From Paenibacillus cremeus (GTDB lineage: Bacteria > Bacillota > Bacilli > Paenibacillales > NBRC-103111), in the NCBI RefSeq assembly GCF_007786445.1, contig NZ_VNJI01000008.1, positions 62,001 through 126,000 of the forward strand: DNA of 64,000 bases, in the 5' to 3' direction. Shown one piece after another: positions 42,033-50,473 of this stretch (the first letter of the stretch is position 1; each line of letters begins with the position of its first letter). The notes beneath the pieces are model-generated. The model was given only the letters and a program-made list of their open reading frames with translations, did no database searches and was not told the DNA's origin. The translations under genes were made by a program, and so were the position numbers.

Positions 42033-45000
42033 AGGCGCTGCGGATGGAACCGCTCGCCCACTGGGAGCCAAAGCCCTGAGGATCGGCTTGGATACCCATG
42101 AAATCGATGCAGCTACGGCCAGAATCGGCCCCCAGTGATGGAGGGCAATCGGCGCCGTGTGGAAAATCCGGGCAAGCGGAGGAACATACAGCACCGCCAT
42201 TAGTGCAACCCATGAGATGCCCAGGGCACCTAGCAGGAATCGGTCCTTCCCCCAGTCGCGAACGGTTTCGTCCGTTCCTTCTTGTCTCCACGAGAACGTT
42301 TGAATCAGCTGGCCCGCTACCAAGGTGGCAAAAGCAATGCTTTGCGCCACTTGCACCGGCTGTCCCGCTGCCAGCGAAAACGCGAATAAACCTAGCGAGC
42401 CGACCCCAAGCAGCAGGCCTTTGGTGATGACCTTTTGGTACAGCTCCTTGTCCACGATGTCGATGCGTTCGGTTTGCTTCGTCTTGTTCCCCGGATTCAC
42501 GGCAAGAATCATCGCCGGCAGCGCATCGGTGAGCAGATTCATCAGCAGAATTTGAATCGGCACGAGCGGAATCGGCATACCGGCAATCACAGCTGCGCTA
42601 GTCACCAGGATTTCGGCTAGATTCCCTGTCAATAGACAGCCCAGCGCCTTGCGGATATTGCTGATGATCGTCCGGCCTTCTTTGACTCCGTCCACAATGG
42701 AGCCGAAATGATCCTCCTTCAGAACCATGTCCGCAATTCCTTTGCTAACCTCTGTTCCTGTTCGACCCATCGCGATGCCGACATTCGCCTGCTTAATAGC
42801 TGGGGTATCGTTCACACCGTCGCCCGTCATGGTCACAATATGTCCTTTGCGCTGAAGCACCTTCACGATGCGAAGCTTATGATCCGGAGTCATTCTTGCG
42901 AATACCGTGATCCGCTCCACGATCTGATCGAGCTCTTCGTCCGTCATCCGCTCCAGCTCATGGCCGGACAGCACCGCGCTGGTGTCATCGCAAATGCGCA
43001 GCTGACGGGCGATCGCAATGGCCGTAATCGGGTGATCTCCCGTAATCATGACCGGCTTGACGCCCAGTGCCTTGGCTTCTAAGATGCTTTGCTCCACGCC
43101 GGTCTTTGGCGGATCAATCATCCCGGCCATGCCTACGAAGATCATGTCCCGTTCATCCAGGCCCATTTGTTCAACATTCTCCTCCGAAGAAAGCGGTCGA
43201 TAAGCAAAGCCAAGCACCCGCAGCGCGTCCGCCGCAAGCGCATCGGTTTGCTTGGCGATATGAGCCCGGAGGTCATCGGTAAGAGGATAAACTTGTCCCT
43301 CTTTCTGGTACCGGCTGCTGTGGCGTAAAATCGCTTCGACGGAGCCTTTGGAGAACACATAGCATGCATTGCCGGACGCTGTGTCTCGGCACACTACGCT
43401 CATTTTCCCTTTCCCCGAATCGAAAGGCACTTCCGCCCCCCGATGCCACCCGGTCATTCGATCCGGATAGATGCCCCCCTTGTAAGCCATCACTTGCAGC
43501 GCTCCCTCCGTCGGGTCGCCTTGAATCGTCCATTGATTATCTTTCTGTTCTACTTTGCTGTTGTTGCATAACGAGCTAATCAGCAAAATTCGCTCGAGCT
43601 CCGGCTGGAACCCGGCGGCAGCTCCGGAGGCGCCCACAATTGCTCCGTCCGGGTCATACCCGTTACCGGTAACATGCCAGGCGTGGGTATTCGCTCGAAT
43701 TTCCTTCACCGTCATCTCATTTTTGGTGAGCGTGCCCGTTTTGTCCGAGCAGATGATCGTCGTTCGACCCAAGGTCTCAAGAGCGGACAGCTTGCGGATC
43801 AGCGCGTTTTTCTTGGCCATCCGAAAAATGCCTGCACTAAGCGCAATCGTAATGGTGACCGGGAGCCCCTCAGGAATCGCGGAAGCCGCTAAGGTGATCG
43901 ATGTCGTGATCATCTGAGTGAGGGGTACGCCGCGGATTAGCCCGGCTGCAAATACAATAATGCCAGCAATCAAGGCAAATTTCACAAACGTTTTGCTGAT
44001 GGAGGTGACCTTATCCTGAAGCGGCGTAGTCGTTTTTCCTTTGGTCTTTAACAAGGCCGTCAAGTGGCCGATTTCCGTATTCATGCCTGTTTGTACGACT
44101 AGCCCTAGCGCCTTGCCTCGTGTTACATCCGTTCCCATATACAGCATATTGCTCCGTTCGGACAACGGGCAGTCGGATAAGACCGGCGCTTCCTGCTTGG
44201 GTACCGGTACCGATTCACCGGTCAGCGCTGATTCGTTGGTCTCCAGATTCCACGAGCGAATGAGCCTAATATCGGCAGGGACCCGGTCGCCCGGCTCCAG
44301 GATGACGACGTCTCCCGGTACGAGCTCCTCAGCCGAAAGAATGCTCTCCTTGCCATCGCGAATGACAAGGTTTTGGGGCGGTTGAAATTGAGTCAGGCTG
44401 TCGACGACCTTCTCCGCTTTCCGCTCCTGCATGGTACCGATCGCTGCGTTGGCCAGCAGCACGGCTCCCATGGCCAGTCCGTCGAATATTCCGCCGGTAA
44501 ATAAAGCCAAGACGGAGGTTCCAAGCAGCACTAGCGTAGTGAATTCTTTAAACTGGCCCAAGTAAGCGACAAGCCACGGTTCGCTCTTCTTTTTTTCGAG
44601 CTCATTGAGCCCGAACCTGGAGCGAATCTCCGTCGCTTGAGCTGAGGTAAGCCCCTTGAGATGGTCTACCCCCAAATCCTGTGAAGCCCGTTCCCAAGGC
44701 ATCCCATGCCAGGCAGCAGCCTCTGCGGCGCTCGCTACTTCCAGATGAGCTGCGGTCTTAGGCAGAGTGGAACGCGGAAAAGCGGCTTGAGCGATTCGTT
44801 GCGAACGGGACAGGAATAGAAGCGACATGGCGTCGGCGATCAGGTTGACGATCGGGGCGCTTAGCGTACCGAACGCGGCAAGCACCGAGCCTACCATATT
44901 CCATCGTTTAGTCAGCTGAAAATGCTCCTGCACGGTCGCCTCGATCTTCTTGGCCGAGCTTCGCGTCTTCAGCACCGTCTCTAGTCGATTAAAGGTAACG

Positions 45001-46736
45001 CTGGGGACACCAGCATCGAGCATGTAGCGGATGGATGAATCAGAGTCTGCGTCTGCGTCCGTCACCAGAAGAACATCCTCGCCTTGTTGGTGCCATACCG
45101 CAATGCGCTCGATCGCTTCACTTTCATGTAAATCAAGCCACGTTGTGTCCATCCCCAGCTGCTCGAGCTGGTGGTGACTTGCGGAGCCGCTATTATGAAG
45201 CACAGCCAGCTTAAACTGCTGGTTTCGCAATCGGGTAAGCAGCTCCGTCCGTTCTTTGTCCTCTTGCTGAGCATGACAAAGGATGCCTAAGCATTGCATG
45301 CCTTGGCTTGTTTCTTTGGCCACGAAGAGAACATCGTAGCCTTTGCTTTCCATTCGCTTGGCTTCCAGATAGTAGCTTTCAAACGGAACCGTATGGCTTC
45401 GGCTATAGGCCAGATTGCCGATATGGTAGGTGGTCGTATGGATCGTGCCTTGGATCCCGCCAGGCTGCTCTTCCATATGAAAGGCCCTTCGCATGGTCCG
45501 GCACGATTGCTTCGCCTTGGCCACGATGGCATCCTTCCAAGGATGAGAGCTTTTTTCCACAAGGGAGGCGGCGATGCAAATGACTTTATCCGGATCGTCC
45601 TCATGAGACACACATTCCAATTCCTGCAAGTCGGAACGAACGAAGGCTGACGTATCGTGCAATAAAATGGTCTTGGTTCGCACCAGCTGTGAAAGCGAGC
45701 CTTGGCTTGGCAGGTCTGCTTGCGCCGCTCGGGTCGTTAACTCGGCCTGCTGCCAAGCCGTTCGGCCTGGCAACGTCGCTGGGCGTGGATTCGCTGCCAG
45801 CAGCACCGCAATACCCCGCAGCGGATCACGCGTGATTAAGCTGGTGGCACCAGCGGCAAAAAGCCCCCATTTGGCGGCTTTTTCACTGTAATTCACGATT
45901 TCTGCTGGCAGTGCTTCGGCAGCGGAATCGGTTAAGTGCGCCTGACTTCGTTTCCAGTTGACATATTGCAAGATGCTGATTGCACCTAAGACCACTAGAT
46001 TTTCGCGAACAAACGCCAGACCTAGAGCGGCTGCGCCTAGGAACAAATCGGGATTCAGCTTGTTTTCGGTTGTCATCCGCCCAAAGCCGCGGCGAAAAAA
46101 CGGGTAGCCGGTAACGACGGAGACCAGTCCGGACAAGTAGAAGGGAGCCGGGCTTCGCGCTAGCGCCGATCGGCCGAAAATCAGCTGCTTTACGCCGAGT
46201 ACGACGAGTCCTCCCATGGCGACGGCCAGCGGAAGAGGGACTCGTGGCGGCGAGGCCGAACGCGGCGTGACACCCTTCGGAATTTCGCGCAAAGACACGG
46301 GCAAATCCGTTAGAGGAGCACTGGTCACTGGCTCGGTCTGCCTGAGCTTGCCGCGATCCTCGGCAGCCTCCTCTACAGCGACCGCGGCTTCCATAATCGC
46401 GCTGTCCCCCTCCAGAGCGTGAACGATTGCTGGAGGTAAATCATTCGAGCTTGTCCTCAGTTCGTCCGTTCCCACCGGACTTGTTGACGTTTGCTGCTGC
46501 TCCAGCTGCTCTAGCTGCAGCAAAATGGCACGGCTCGAGACGATGGTCTCGTCGAAGACAATTAGGATTCGGCCGGTTGTGGAGCAGGGCTCGGCTTTGG
46601 TAACCCCCTTCATGCTTGAGAAAGCTTGGATCAGCACCTGCGCCGTCTGCTTGCTATGAAGCAACCCGATAAATTCAATGCGGATTCTTCCGGGGAGCAT
46701 CCGGATGTACCTATCCCTATACTGTAAATCTGTCAT
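42015..46736 (-). CDS. Giant fused P-type ATPase (CtpI/CtpH-like; degenerate half plus active P2-type half)
   Basis: 1573 residues, nearly twice a normal P-type ATPase. 1-75: HMA-like domain without CxxC. About 170-650: remains of an HMA-type ATPase; the phosphorylation motif is reduced to HDTSAFV, and the hinge to VTDADADSD, though EKSSHPWKDAI and HIGNLAY echo the nucleotide domain. About 690-1573: a full P2-type ATPase with TNESALTGESVPVP, CSDKTGTLTKNEM (Asp near 997) and MTGDGVNDTPAIKQA. Ion site: PEGLPVT (helix 4), NLAEIL (helix 5) and NLLTDALP (helix 6) match SERCA site II; the Glu of site I in helix 8 is replaced (LVAGQLIQ), as in PMCA. Predicts transport of one divalent cation, probably Ca or Mg. 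GAGGAG before the ATG. Confidence 0.9.
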   Translation of the reverse strand: MTDLQYRDRYIRMLPGRIRIEFIGLLHSKQTAQVLIQAFSSMKGVTKAEPCSTTGRILIVFDETIVSSRAILLQLEQLEQQQTSTSPVGTDELRTSSNDLPPAIVHALEGDSAIMEAAVAVEEAAEDRGKLRQTEPVTSAPLTDLPVSLREIPKGVTPRSASPPRVPLPLAVAMGGLVVLGVKQLIFGRSALARSPAPFYLSGLVSVVTGYPFFRRGFGRMTTENKLNPDLFLGAAALGLAFVRENLVVLGAISILQYVNWKRSQAHLTDSAAEALPAEIVNYSEKAAKWGLFAAGATSLITRDPLRGIAVLLAANPRPATLPGRTAWQQAELTTRAAQADLPSQGSLSQLVRTKTILLHDTSAFVRSDLQELECVSHEDDPDKVICIAASLVEKSSHPWKDAIVAKAKQSCRTMRRAFHMEEQPGGIQGTIHTTTYHIGNLAYSRSHTVPFESYYLEAKRMESKGYDVLFVAKETSQGMQCLGILCHAQQEDKERTELLTRLRNQQFKLAVLHNSGSASHHQLEQLGMDTTWLDLHESEAIERIAVWHQQGEDVLLVTDADADSDSSIRYMLDAGVPSVTFNRLETVLKTRSSAKKIEATVQEHFQLTKRWNMVGSVLAAFGTLSAPIVNLIADAMSLLFLSRSQRIAQAAFPRSTLPKTAAHLEVASAAEAAAWHGMPWERASQDLGVDHLKGLTSAQATEIRSRFGLNELEKKKSEPWLVAYLGQFKEFTTLVLLGTSVLALFTGGIFDGLAMGAVLLANAAIGTMQERKAEKVVDSLTQFQPPQNLVIRDGKESILSAEELVPGDVVILEPGDRVPADIRLIRSWNLETNESALTGESVPVPKQEAPVLSDCPLSERSNMLYMGTDVTRGKALGLVVQTGMNTEIGHLTALLKTKGKTTTPLQDKVTSISKTFVKFALIAGIIVFAAGLIRGVPLTQMITTSITLAASAIPEGLPVTITIALSAGIFRMAKKNALIRKLSALETLGRTTIICSDKTGTLTKNEMTVKEIRANTHAWHVTGNGYDPDGAIVGASGAAAGFQPELERILLISSLCNNSKVEQKDNQWTIQGDPTEGALQVMAYKGGIYPDRMTGWHRGAEVPFDSGKGKMSVVCRDTASGNACYVFSKGSVEAILRHSSRYQKEGQVYPLTDDLRAHIAKQTDALAADALRVLGFAYRPLSSEENVEQMGLDERDMIFVGMAGMIDPPKTGVEQSILEAKALGVKPVMITGDHPITAIAIARQLRICDDTSAVLSGHELERMTDEELDQIVERITVFARMTPDHKLRIVKVLQRKGHIVTMTGDGVNDTPAIKQANVGIAMGRTGTEVSKGIADMVLKEDHFGSIVDGVKEGRTIISNIRKALGCLLTGNLAEILVTSAAVIAGMPIPLVPIQILLMNLLTDALPAMILAVNPGNKTKQTERIDIVDKELYQKVITKGLLLGVGSLGLFAFSLAAGQPVQVAQSIAFATLVAGQLIQTFSWRQEGTDETVRDWGKDRFLLGALGISWVALMAVLYVPPLARIFHTAPIALHHWGPILAVAASISWVSKPILRALAPSGRAVPSAAPAYAAA

Positions 46737-46876
46737 AGTAAAAATCTCCTCAACCCAATAATGTCTTCAAATGGTGATATCCTGATATTGTGGTTAGTTT
46801 GCCAAATTTTATGCGCTCAAAGGCGTTGGAATTTTTTATGTATAGCAGGAAAACTTTTGTGAAATGATAACCAAAA

Positions 46877-46893
46877 TGTAAATGAATTGTAAA
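46877..46893. promoter_or_regulatory. Tandem TGTAAA repeat (Pho-box-like on the minus strand)
   Basis: TGTAAA-N5-TGTAAA on the + strand reads TTTACA-N5-TTTACA on the other, the 11-bp period of PhoP boxes in Bacillus (TTWACA). It lies between the divergent ATPase and small-protein genes. Only two repeats, so the case is weak. Confidence 0.3.
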
Positions 46894-46925
46894 TATAAAT
46901 CGTTGCTGCTGAGGAGAGGAAGCTT

Positions 46926-47138
46926 ATGTTGAAATCACGAGCAGGTTATTTGTTAGGTGCAGCGGCCCTCATGCTGCTGCTCTCGCCGACCGTTAGAAAA
47001 GCCGTTCGCAGCTGGGCTGTGAAAGGTGTAGGGGCTGCCCTGGATGTGACGGATCAGGTCAAAGGATTCGGTGACAGCATCCGTTCATCTGCGAATACTA
47101 ATGAGATGGAAATGGAAAAAGGTAACAGAATGGTTTGA
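46926..47138 (+). CDS. Small single-pass membrane protein, 70 aa
   Basis: Membrane helix near 8-22 (YLLGAAALMLLLSPTVRKAV) and an amphipathic tail ending in acidic/basic residues; similar in style to the DUF5132-like protein across the ATPase gene. GAGGAGAGGAAG ribosome site. Divergent from the giant ATPase with 190 bp between. Function unknown; likely one of a set of small partners for the ATPase. Confidence 0.65.
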   Translation: MLKSRAGYLLGAAALMLLLSPTVRKAVRSWAVKGVGAALDVTDQVKGFGDSIRSSANTNEMEMEKGNRMV

Positions 47139-47218
47139 CGTTATGTAAGGTTTTATCGGGCACAATGTTCATAAGATCCGGAAGGATCCCACAATCATCA
47201 TTTCGAGGAGGAAATAAT

Positions 47219-47575
47219 ATGTTTCAAGGCGGATCACTTTGGGCGGGGCTTATCCGAGGTTCCATGTTACAAGCGGAGGACACCAAGAACTTGCAAAAAG
47301 GGCAGATGAATAAAACCGATTATGCTGTAGAAACGACAGGGAATGTGACGGGGGCAATCGGAGTCATGGCCGGCGTGGAATATGGAGCCGTGCTCGGGAC
47401 AACCTTCATGCCGGGTGTAGGTACGGTCATCGGAGCTGTCGCCGGCGGTATACTTGGAGATAAGCTCGGACGTACGGTCGGCCATCAGGTAGGGTCTACC
47501 GTCTTCCACAGCCAGCTGGGGAATAAGCTACTAAAGCCGGCGGTAGTGGATCCCGTAACCGATGTGATCAGTTAA
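47219..47575 (+). CDS. Glycine-zipper membrane protein, 118 aa
   Basis: The ATG at 47219 is chosen because GAGGAGG lies 7 nt upstream; the longer frame has none. Two Gly-rich hydrophobic stretches (about 42-62 and 66-90: GAIGVMAGVEYGAVLGTTFM, VIGAVAGGILGDKLGRTVG) have the small-residue spacing of glycine zippers that pack or oligomerise in membranes. Not assigned to a named family. Follows the 70-aa gene by 80 bp and ends at a strong terminator, so the two may form one unit. Confidence 0.65.
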   Translation: MFQGGSLWAGLIRGSMLQAEDTKNLQKGQMNKTDYAVETTGNVTGAIGVMAGVEYGAVLGTTFMPGVGTVIGAVAGGILGDKLGRTVGHQVGSTVFHSQLGNKLLKPAVVDPVTDVIS

Positions 47576-47576
47576 C

Positions 47577-47620
47577 AAAAAGGTGGGGGCGCGCCAGGGG
47601 CGTGCCCCCACCTTTTCTTT
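47577..47620 (+). terminator. Strong terminator of the small-protein unit
   Basis: AAAAGGTGGGGGCGCGCC and GCGTGCCCCCACCTTTT form a GC-rich stem of about 16 bp with a T-run. Confidence 0.88.
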
Positions 47621-47698
47621 TTGAAACGGGATTGAACCCTGCGATTTTTGTCTAAACTAGCTAGCACGACTTTTTTTAGACAGGGTGAGATGTGATCG

Positions 47699-48085
47699 AT
47701 GTCAGATAATCCGGTACAAGGGCTTCTTCAAACCGCACTAAGCGGTCTAAATGGCATGATGGATGTGAACTCTATCGTCGGCAAGCCCATTGAAACATCG
47801 GATGGGACCACCATCATTCCGATTAGCAAAGTATCCTATGGCTATTTTACCGGAGGAAGTGAGTTTGGCAGCTCATCGAGTACGCATATGCCTTTTGGAG
47901 GCGGAATAGGCGGCGGCGCAACGATCACACCTACCGCCTTTCTTGTTATCGGTCCGTCTGGGGCGCAGCTTCTGCCGCTTGATATGCCGAAGGATTCGCT
48001 CAGTCGGATCATCGAGCTGACTCCGCAATTGTTAGTCAGTGTGAGGGAATGGTTTGATAACGGTGCTTCTTCCAGGCCGCAATGA
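47699..48085 (+). CDS. gerW: GerW (YtfJ) family spore germination protein
   Basis: 128 residues with the family body MMDVNSIVGKPIETSDGTTI, IPISKVSYGYFTGGSEFG and FGGGIGGGATITPTAFLVI. In B. subtilis GerW is made in the forespore and is needed for germination through GerA-type receptors. It starts 79 bp after the preceding terminator and its last 50 bp overlap the 3' end of ppk1 on the other strand. Confidence 0.93.
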   Translation: MSDNPVQGLLQTALSGLNGMMDVNSIVGKPIETSDGTTIIPISKVSYGYFTGGSEFGSSSSTHMPFGGGIGGGATITPTAFLVIGPSGAQLLPLDMPKDSLSRIIELTPQLLVSVREWFDNGASSRPQ

Positions 48086-50108
48086 ACTCTTGGGTTTCAA
48101 ACTGACTGCGGATGGGTGACGCCCCGCCGTTTTCACGGACGTATCGTCCGCTGGGAAGCATGATTCTTGATTTGACACGATCGCTTAGCACCAGTTGGAG
48201 GCTTTGGATAACCAGGTCCTTTAAGCTTTGATCCAGAACCGGACAGATTAATTCAATTCGTCTTTCCAAGTTTCGACTCATCCAGTCCGCACTCGATAAC
48301 CATACCTCCGGGTCACCCGCATTTTCAAAATAAAAAATACGTGAATGCTCCAAGTACCGATCAATAATACTGCGGACGGTAATATTCTCGCTTATGCCCG
48401 GAATGCCTGGCCGCAGCACACAGATTCCCCTTACTATAAGATCGATTTTTATTCCGGCCTGAGATGCCGCATAGAGCTGATCGACCATCTCACGATTGGA
48501 GAGCGAGTTCATCTTGGCAATAATCCTAGCAGGCTTGCCCTCCTGGCAGTGCTTCATTTCACGCTGAATTTTGGTGATGAGCGTTTGTTTCAAATCGGTG
48601 GGTGCTGCCGAAATATAGTTCCAGTCCCGAGCCGTAGAGAATCCCGTCATTTCATTAAAAAGCACAGCAATATCTTCACCGATTTTTGCGTTGGATGTAA
48701 ACAAGCCGATGTCCGTAAATAAACGGGCCGTATGCTCGTTGTAATTGCCGGTGGAAATATGCACATATCTTTGCAGCGTCCCGGACTCTTCACGAACAAC
48801 CATAATTAGTTTGGCGTGCGTTTTCAGCCCGACTAAGCCATAGACGATATGACAGCCTGCTCTCTCCAGCTTTCGAGCCCAAGCGATGTTTCGTTCTTCA
48901 TCAAATCGCGCCTTGATTTCAACCAGAACCGTCACTTGCTTGCCGAGCTCGGCTGCACGTTCAAGTGCATGAACGAGAGGAGAGTCGCCGCTGACTCGGT
49001 AGAGGGTCATTTTAATCGCTAGAACGCTCGGGTCGATGGCCGCTTGCTGTAAGAAATCAGGAACGACTTCAAATGATTCATAGGGGTGAAAAGCTAACAT
49101 ATCTCTTTGTTTCAGCATAGCAAAAATATCCGACCTGTCCATATCCATTGGATAAATCGGCTCCACACGGGGATATCGCAGCTGATACATCCCTGGGATC
49201 ATTTCTGGCAGCTTCATTAAGTAGCTTAAATCAAGCGGGCCGCCGATCTCATACACGATATCGCACAGCTCCAGCTCCTCGCGAAGCGCCTTTAGGGCGA
49301 ATGGATGAAAGTCCTTCTCGATCTCCAATCTCACCGGATTCCCCCATTGACGTCTTCGAATTTCCTTCTGCATTTCCTCCACCAGATCTTCCGCTTCTTC
49401 TTCCTCTAAAATAAAATCGGCATTTCTGGTGATACGAAAGCAGTGAACCCCTATGAGGGTATACCCGAAAAATAACGTGTCGATCTGATCCTTAATCAAA
49501 TCCTCCAGCAAAATAAATTCTTGGCTGTTCTTGCTATTCGAAGGTACCGGAATGATCCGGGGAAGATTGGCCGGAACCTGAAGAAAGGCCAGGTCTGGTT
49601 CGTCGTCTTCCTCGGTCGCAATTCCCTCCTGCCGGAGCACGACGGATAAATACAGACCTTTGCTGCGGAACAGCGGAAACGGTCTGCTTTGATCGATGGC
49701 CATCGGGGTAAGGACGGGAAACACCTTATTGGTGTAATAGCTCTGCAATTCCTTTTTTTGCATGTGATCCAGCTCATCCATAGCTTTACATTGGATCCCG
49801 TGCTGTTTGAGCTCATGAAATACGGTATGGAAGGTACGGTATTGAAGCTCGACTAATGTTTTCGCCCGTCGGGTGATTCGTTTCAGCAACCCTTCAGGTG
49901 TATACCCAGCAAAATCCTTTTGAAACACCTTGCTGTTGATCTGGTCAATGACTCTGGGCACCCGGATACTCATAAACTCATCGAGATTGGTGGCAACGAT
50001 GGATAAAAATTTAACTCGCTCGAGCAAGGGGGTGTTTTCATCCATAGCTTCCTCCAGCACCCGGTGGTTAAATTTAAGCCAGCTTAAATCCCGGTTGGAA
50101 TAGATCAT
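48036..50108 (-). CDS. ppk1: Polyphosphate kinase 1
   Basis: 690 residues. Begins with the PPK1 N-terminal motif NRDLSWLKFNHRVLEEA. The two phosphoenzyme histidines are His431 (GLKTHAKLIM) and His588 (YLEHSRIFYF), matching His435 and His592 of E. coli. It builds polyphosphate from ATP and reverses to make ATP. The start codon overlaps the stop of a 35-codon gene (ATGA). The C-terminal tail runs 50 bp into gerW on the opposite strand; the end of PPK1 proteins varies, so the overlap is likely real. Confidence 0.96.
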   Translation of the reverse strand: MIYSNRDLSWLKFNHRVLEEAMDENTPLLERVKFLSIVATNLDEFMSIRVPRVIDQINSKVFQKDFAGYTPEGLLKRITRRAKTLVELQYRTFHTVFHELKQHGIQCKAMDELDHMQKKELQSYYTNKVFPVLTPMAIDQSRPFPLFRSKGLYLSVVLRQEGIATEEDDEPDLAFLQVPANLPRIIPVPSNSKNSQEFILLEDLIKDQIDTLFFGYTLIGVHCFRITRNADFILEEEEAEDLVEEMQKEIRRRQWGNPVRLEIEKDFHPFALKALREELELCDIVYEIGGPLDLSYLMKLPEMIPGMYQLRYPRVEPIYPMDMDRSDIFAMLKQRDMLAFHPYESFEVVPDFLQQAAIDPSVLAIKMTLYRVSGDSPLVHALERAAELGKQVTVLVEIKARFDEERNIAWARKLERAGCHIVYGLVGLKTHAKLIMVVREESGTLQRYVHISTGNYNEHTARLFTDIGLFTSNAKIGEDIAVLFNEMTGFSTARDWNYISAAPTDLKQTLITKIQREMKHCQEGKPARIIAKMNSLSNREMVDQLYAASQAGIKIDLIVRGICVLRPGIPGISENITVRSIIDRYLEHSRIFYFENAGDPEVWLSSADWMSRNLERRIELICPVLDQSLKDLVIQSLQLVLSDRVKSRIMLPSGRYVRENGGASPIRSQFETQEFIAAWKKHRYQTIPSH

Positions 50109-50212
50109 TTGGAATATTTCTTGAGTAGGCTATAGCAATCTCGAACTAACCCATATATGGCTCCGCAGCGGATTTTTACGGTTTCGACGGGTTTTTCGGT
50201 TTCGTTTAACAT
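50105..50212 (-). CDS. 35-aa small protein translationally coupled to ppk1
   Basis: ATG at 50212 with AGAGGTG at 8 nt; 35 codons (start MLNETEKPVETVKIRCGAIY, end LLKKYSK) and stop TGA sharing ATGA with the ppk1 start, while ppk1 itself has no strong site of its own outside this frame. Contains two Cys (positions 16 and 26) and a helical basic end. I do not know a family. Could be a regulator or a leader that sets ppk1 translation. Confidence 0.6.
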   Translation of the reverse strand: MLNETEKPVETVKIRCGAIYGLVRDCYSLLKKYSK

Positions 50213-50473
50213 GGGCGTTTCACCTCTAGGAATGACTTAGTACCATCGTTTTTTACATATTTCCCCTAGGCCTGTGAATTTAGTCATCAATTTGTTAAGA
50301 AATGATAAAGAAATGGCTTTAGGTGGGTGGTTTCCTAAAGAGAACTTAACAATTTCATTACAAGTAGTTGACCCAGATTTAATAGTTAGATGATAGATTT
50401 GGTAGGCACCATACATCAACGATTGATTCTGAGGAACCAGAACCAGAAGCAGAAACAGAAAAGGAGGACTTAC
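50213..50473. other. Divergent promoter region of ppk1 and the HupE-like gene
   Basis: About 260 bp, AT-rich. It holds the Pho-box-like repeat at 50346-50373 and a second TTAACA on the minus strand near 50299. No small gene is supportable; the frame upstream of 50474 lacks a ribosome site. Confidence 0.5.
50346..50373 (+). promoter_or_regulatory. Pho-box-like triple repeat upstream of the HupE-like gene
   Basis: TTAACA-N5-ATTACA-N5-TTGACC: three hexamers on an exact 11-bp period, the spacing of PhoP sites in Bacillus (TTWACA). One fits, two have one to two mismatches. TTGACC could also be a -35 box, but no good -10 follows at 17 bp. Confidence 0.4.
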
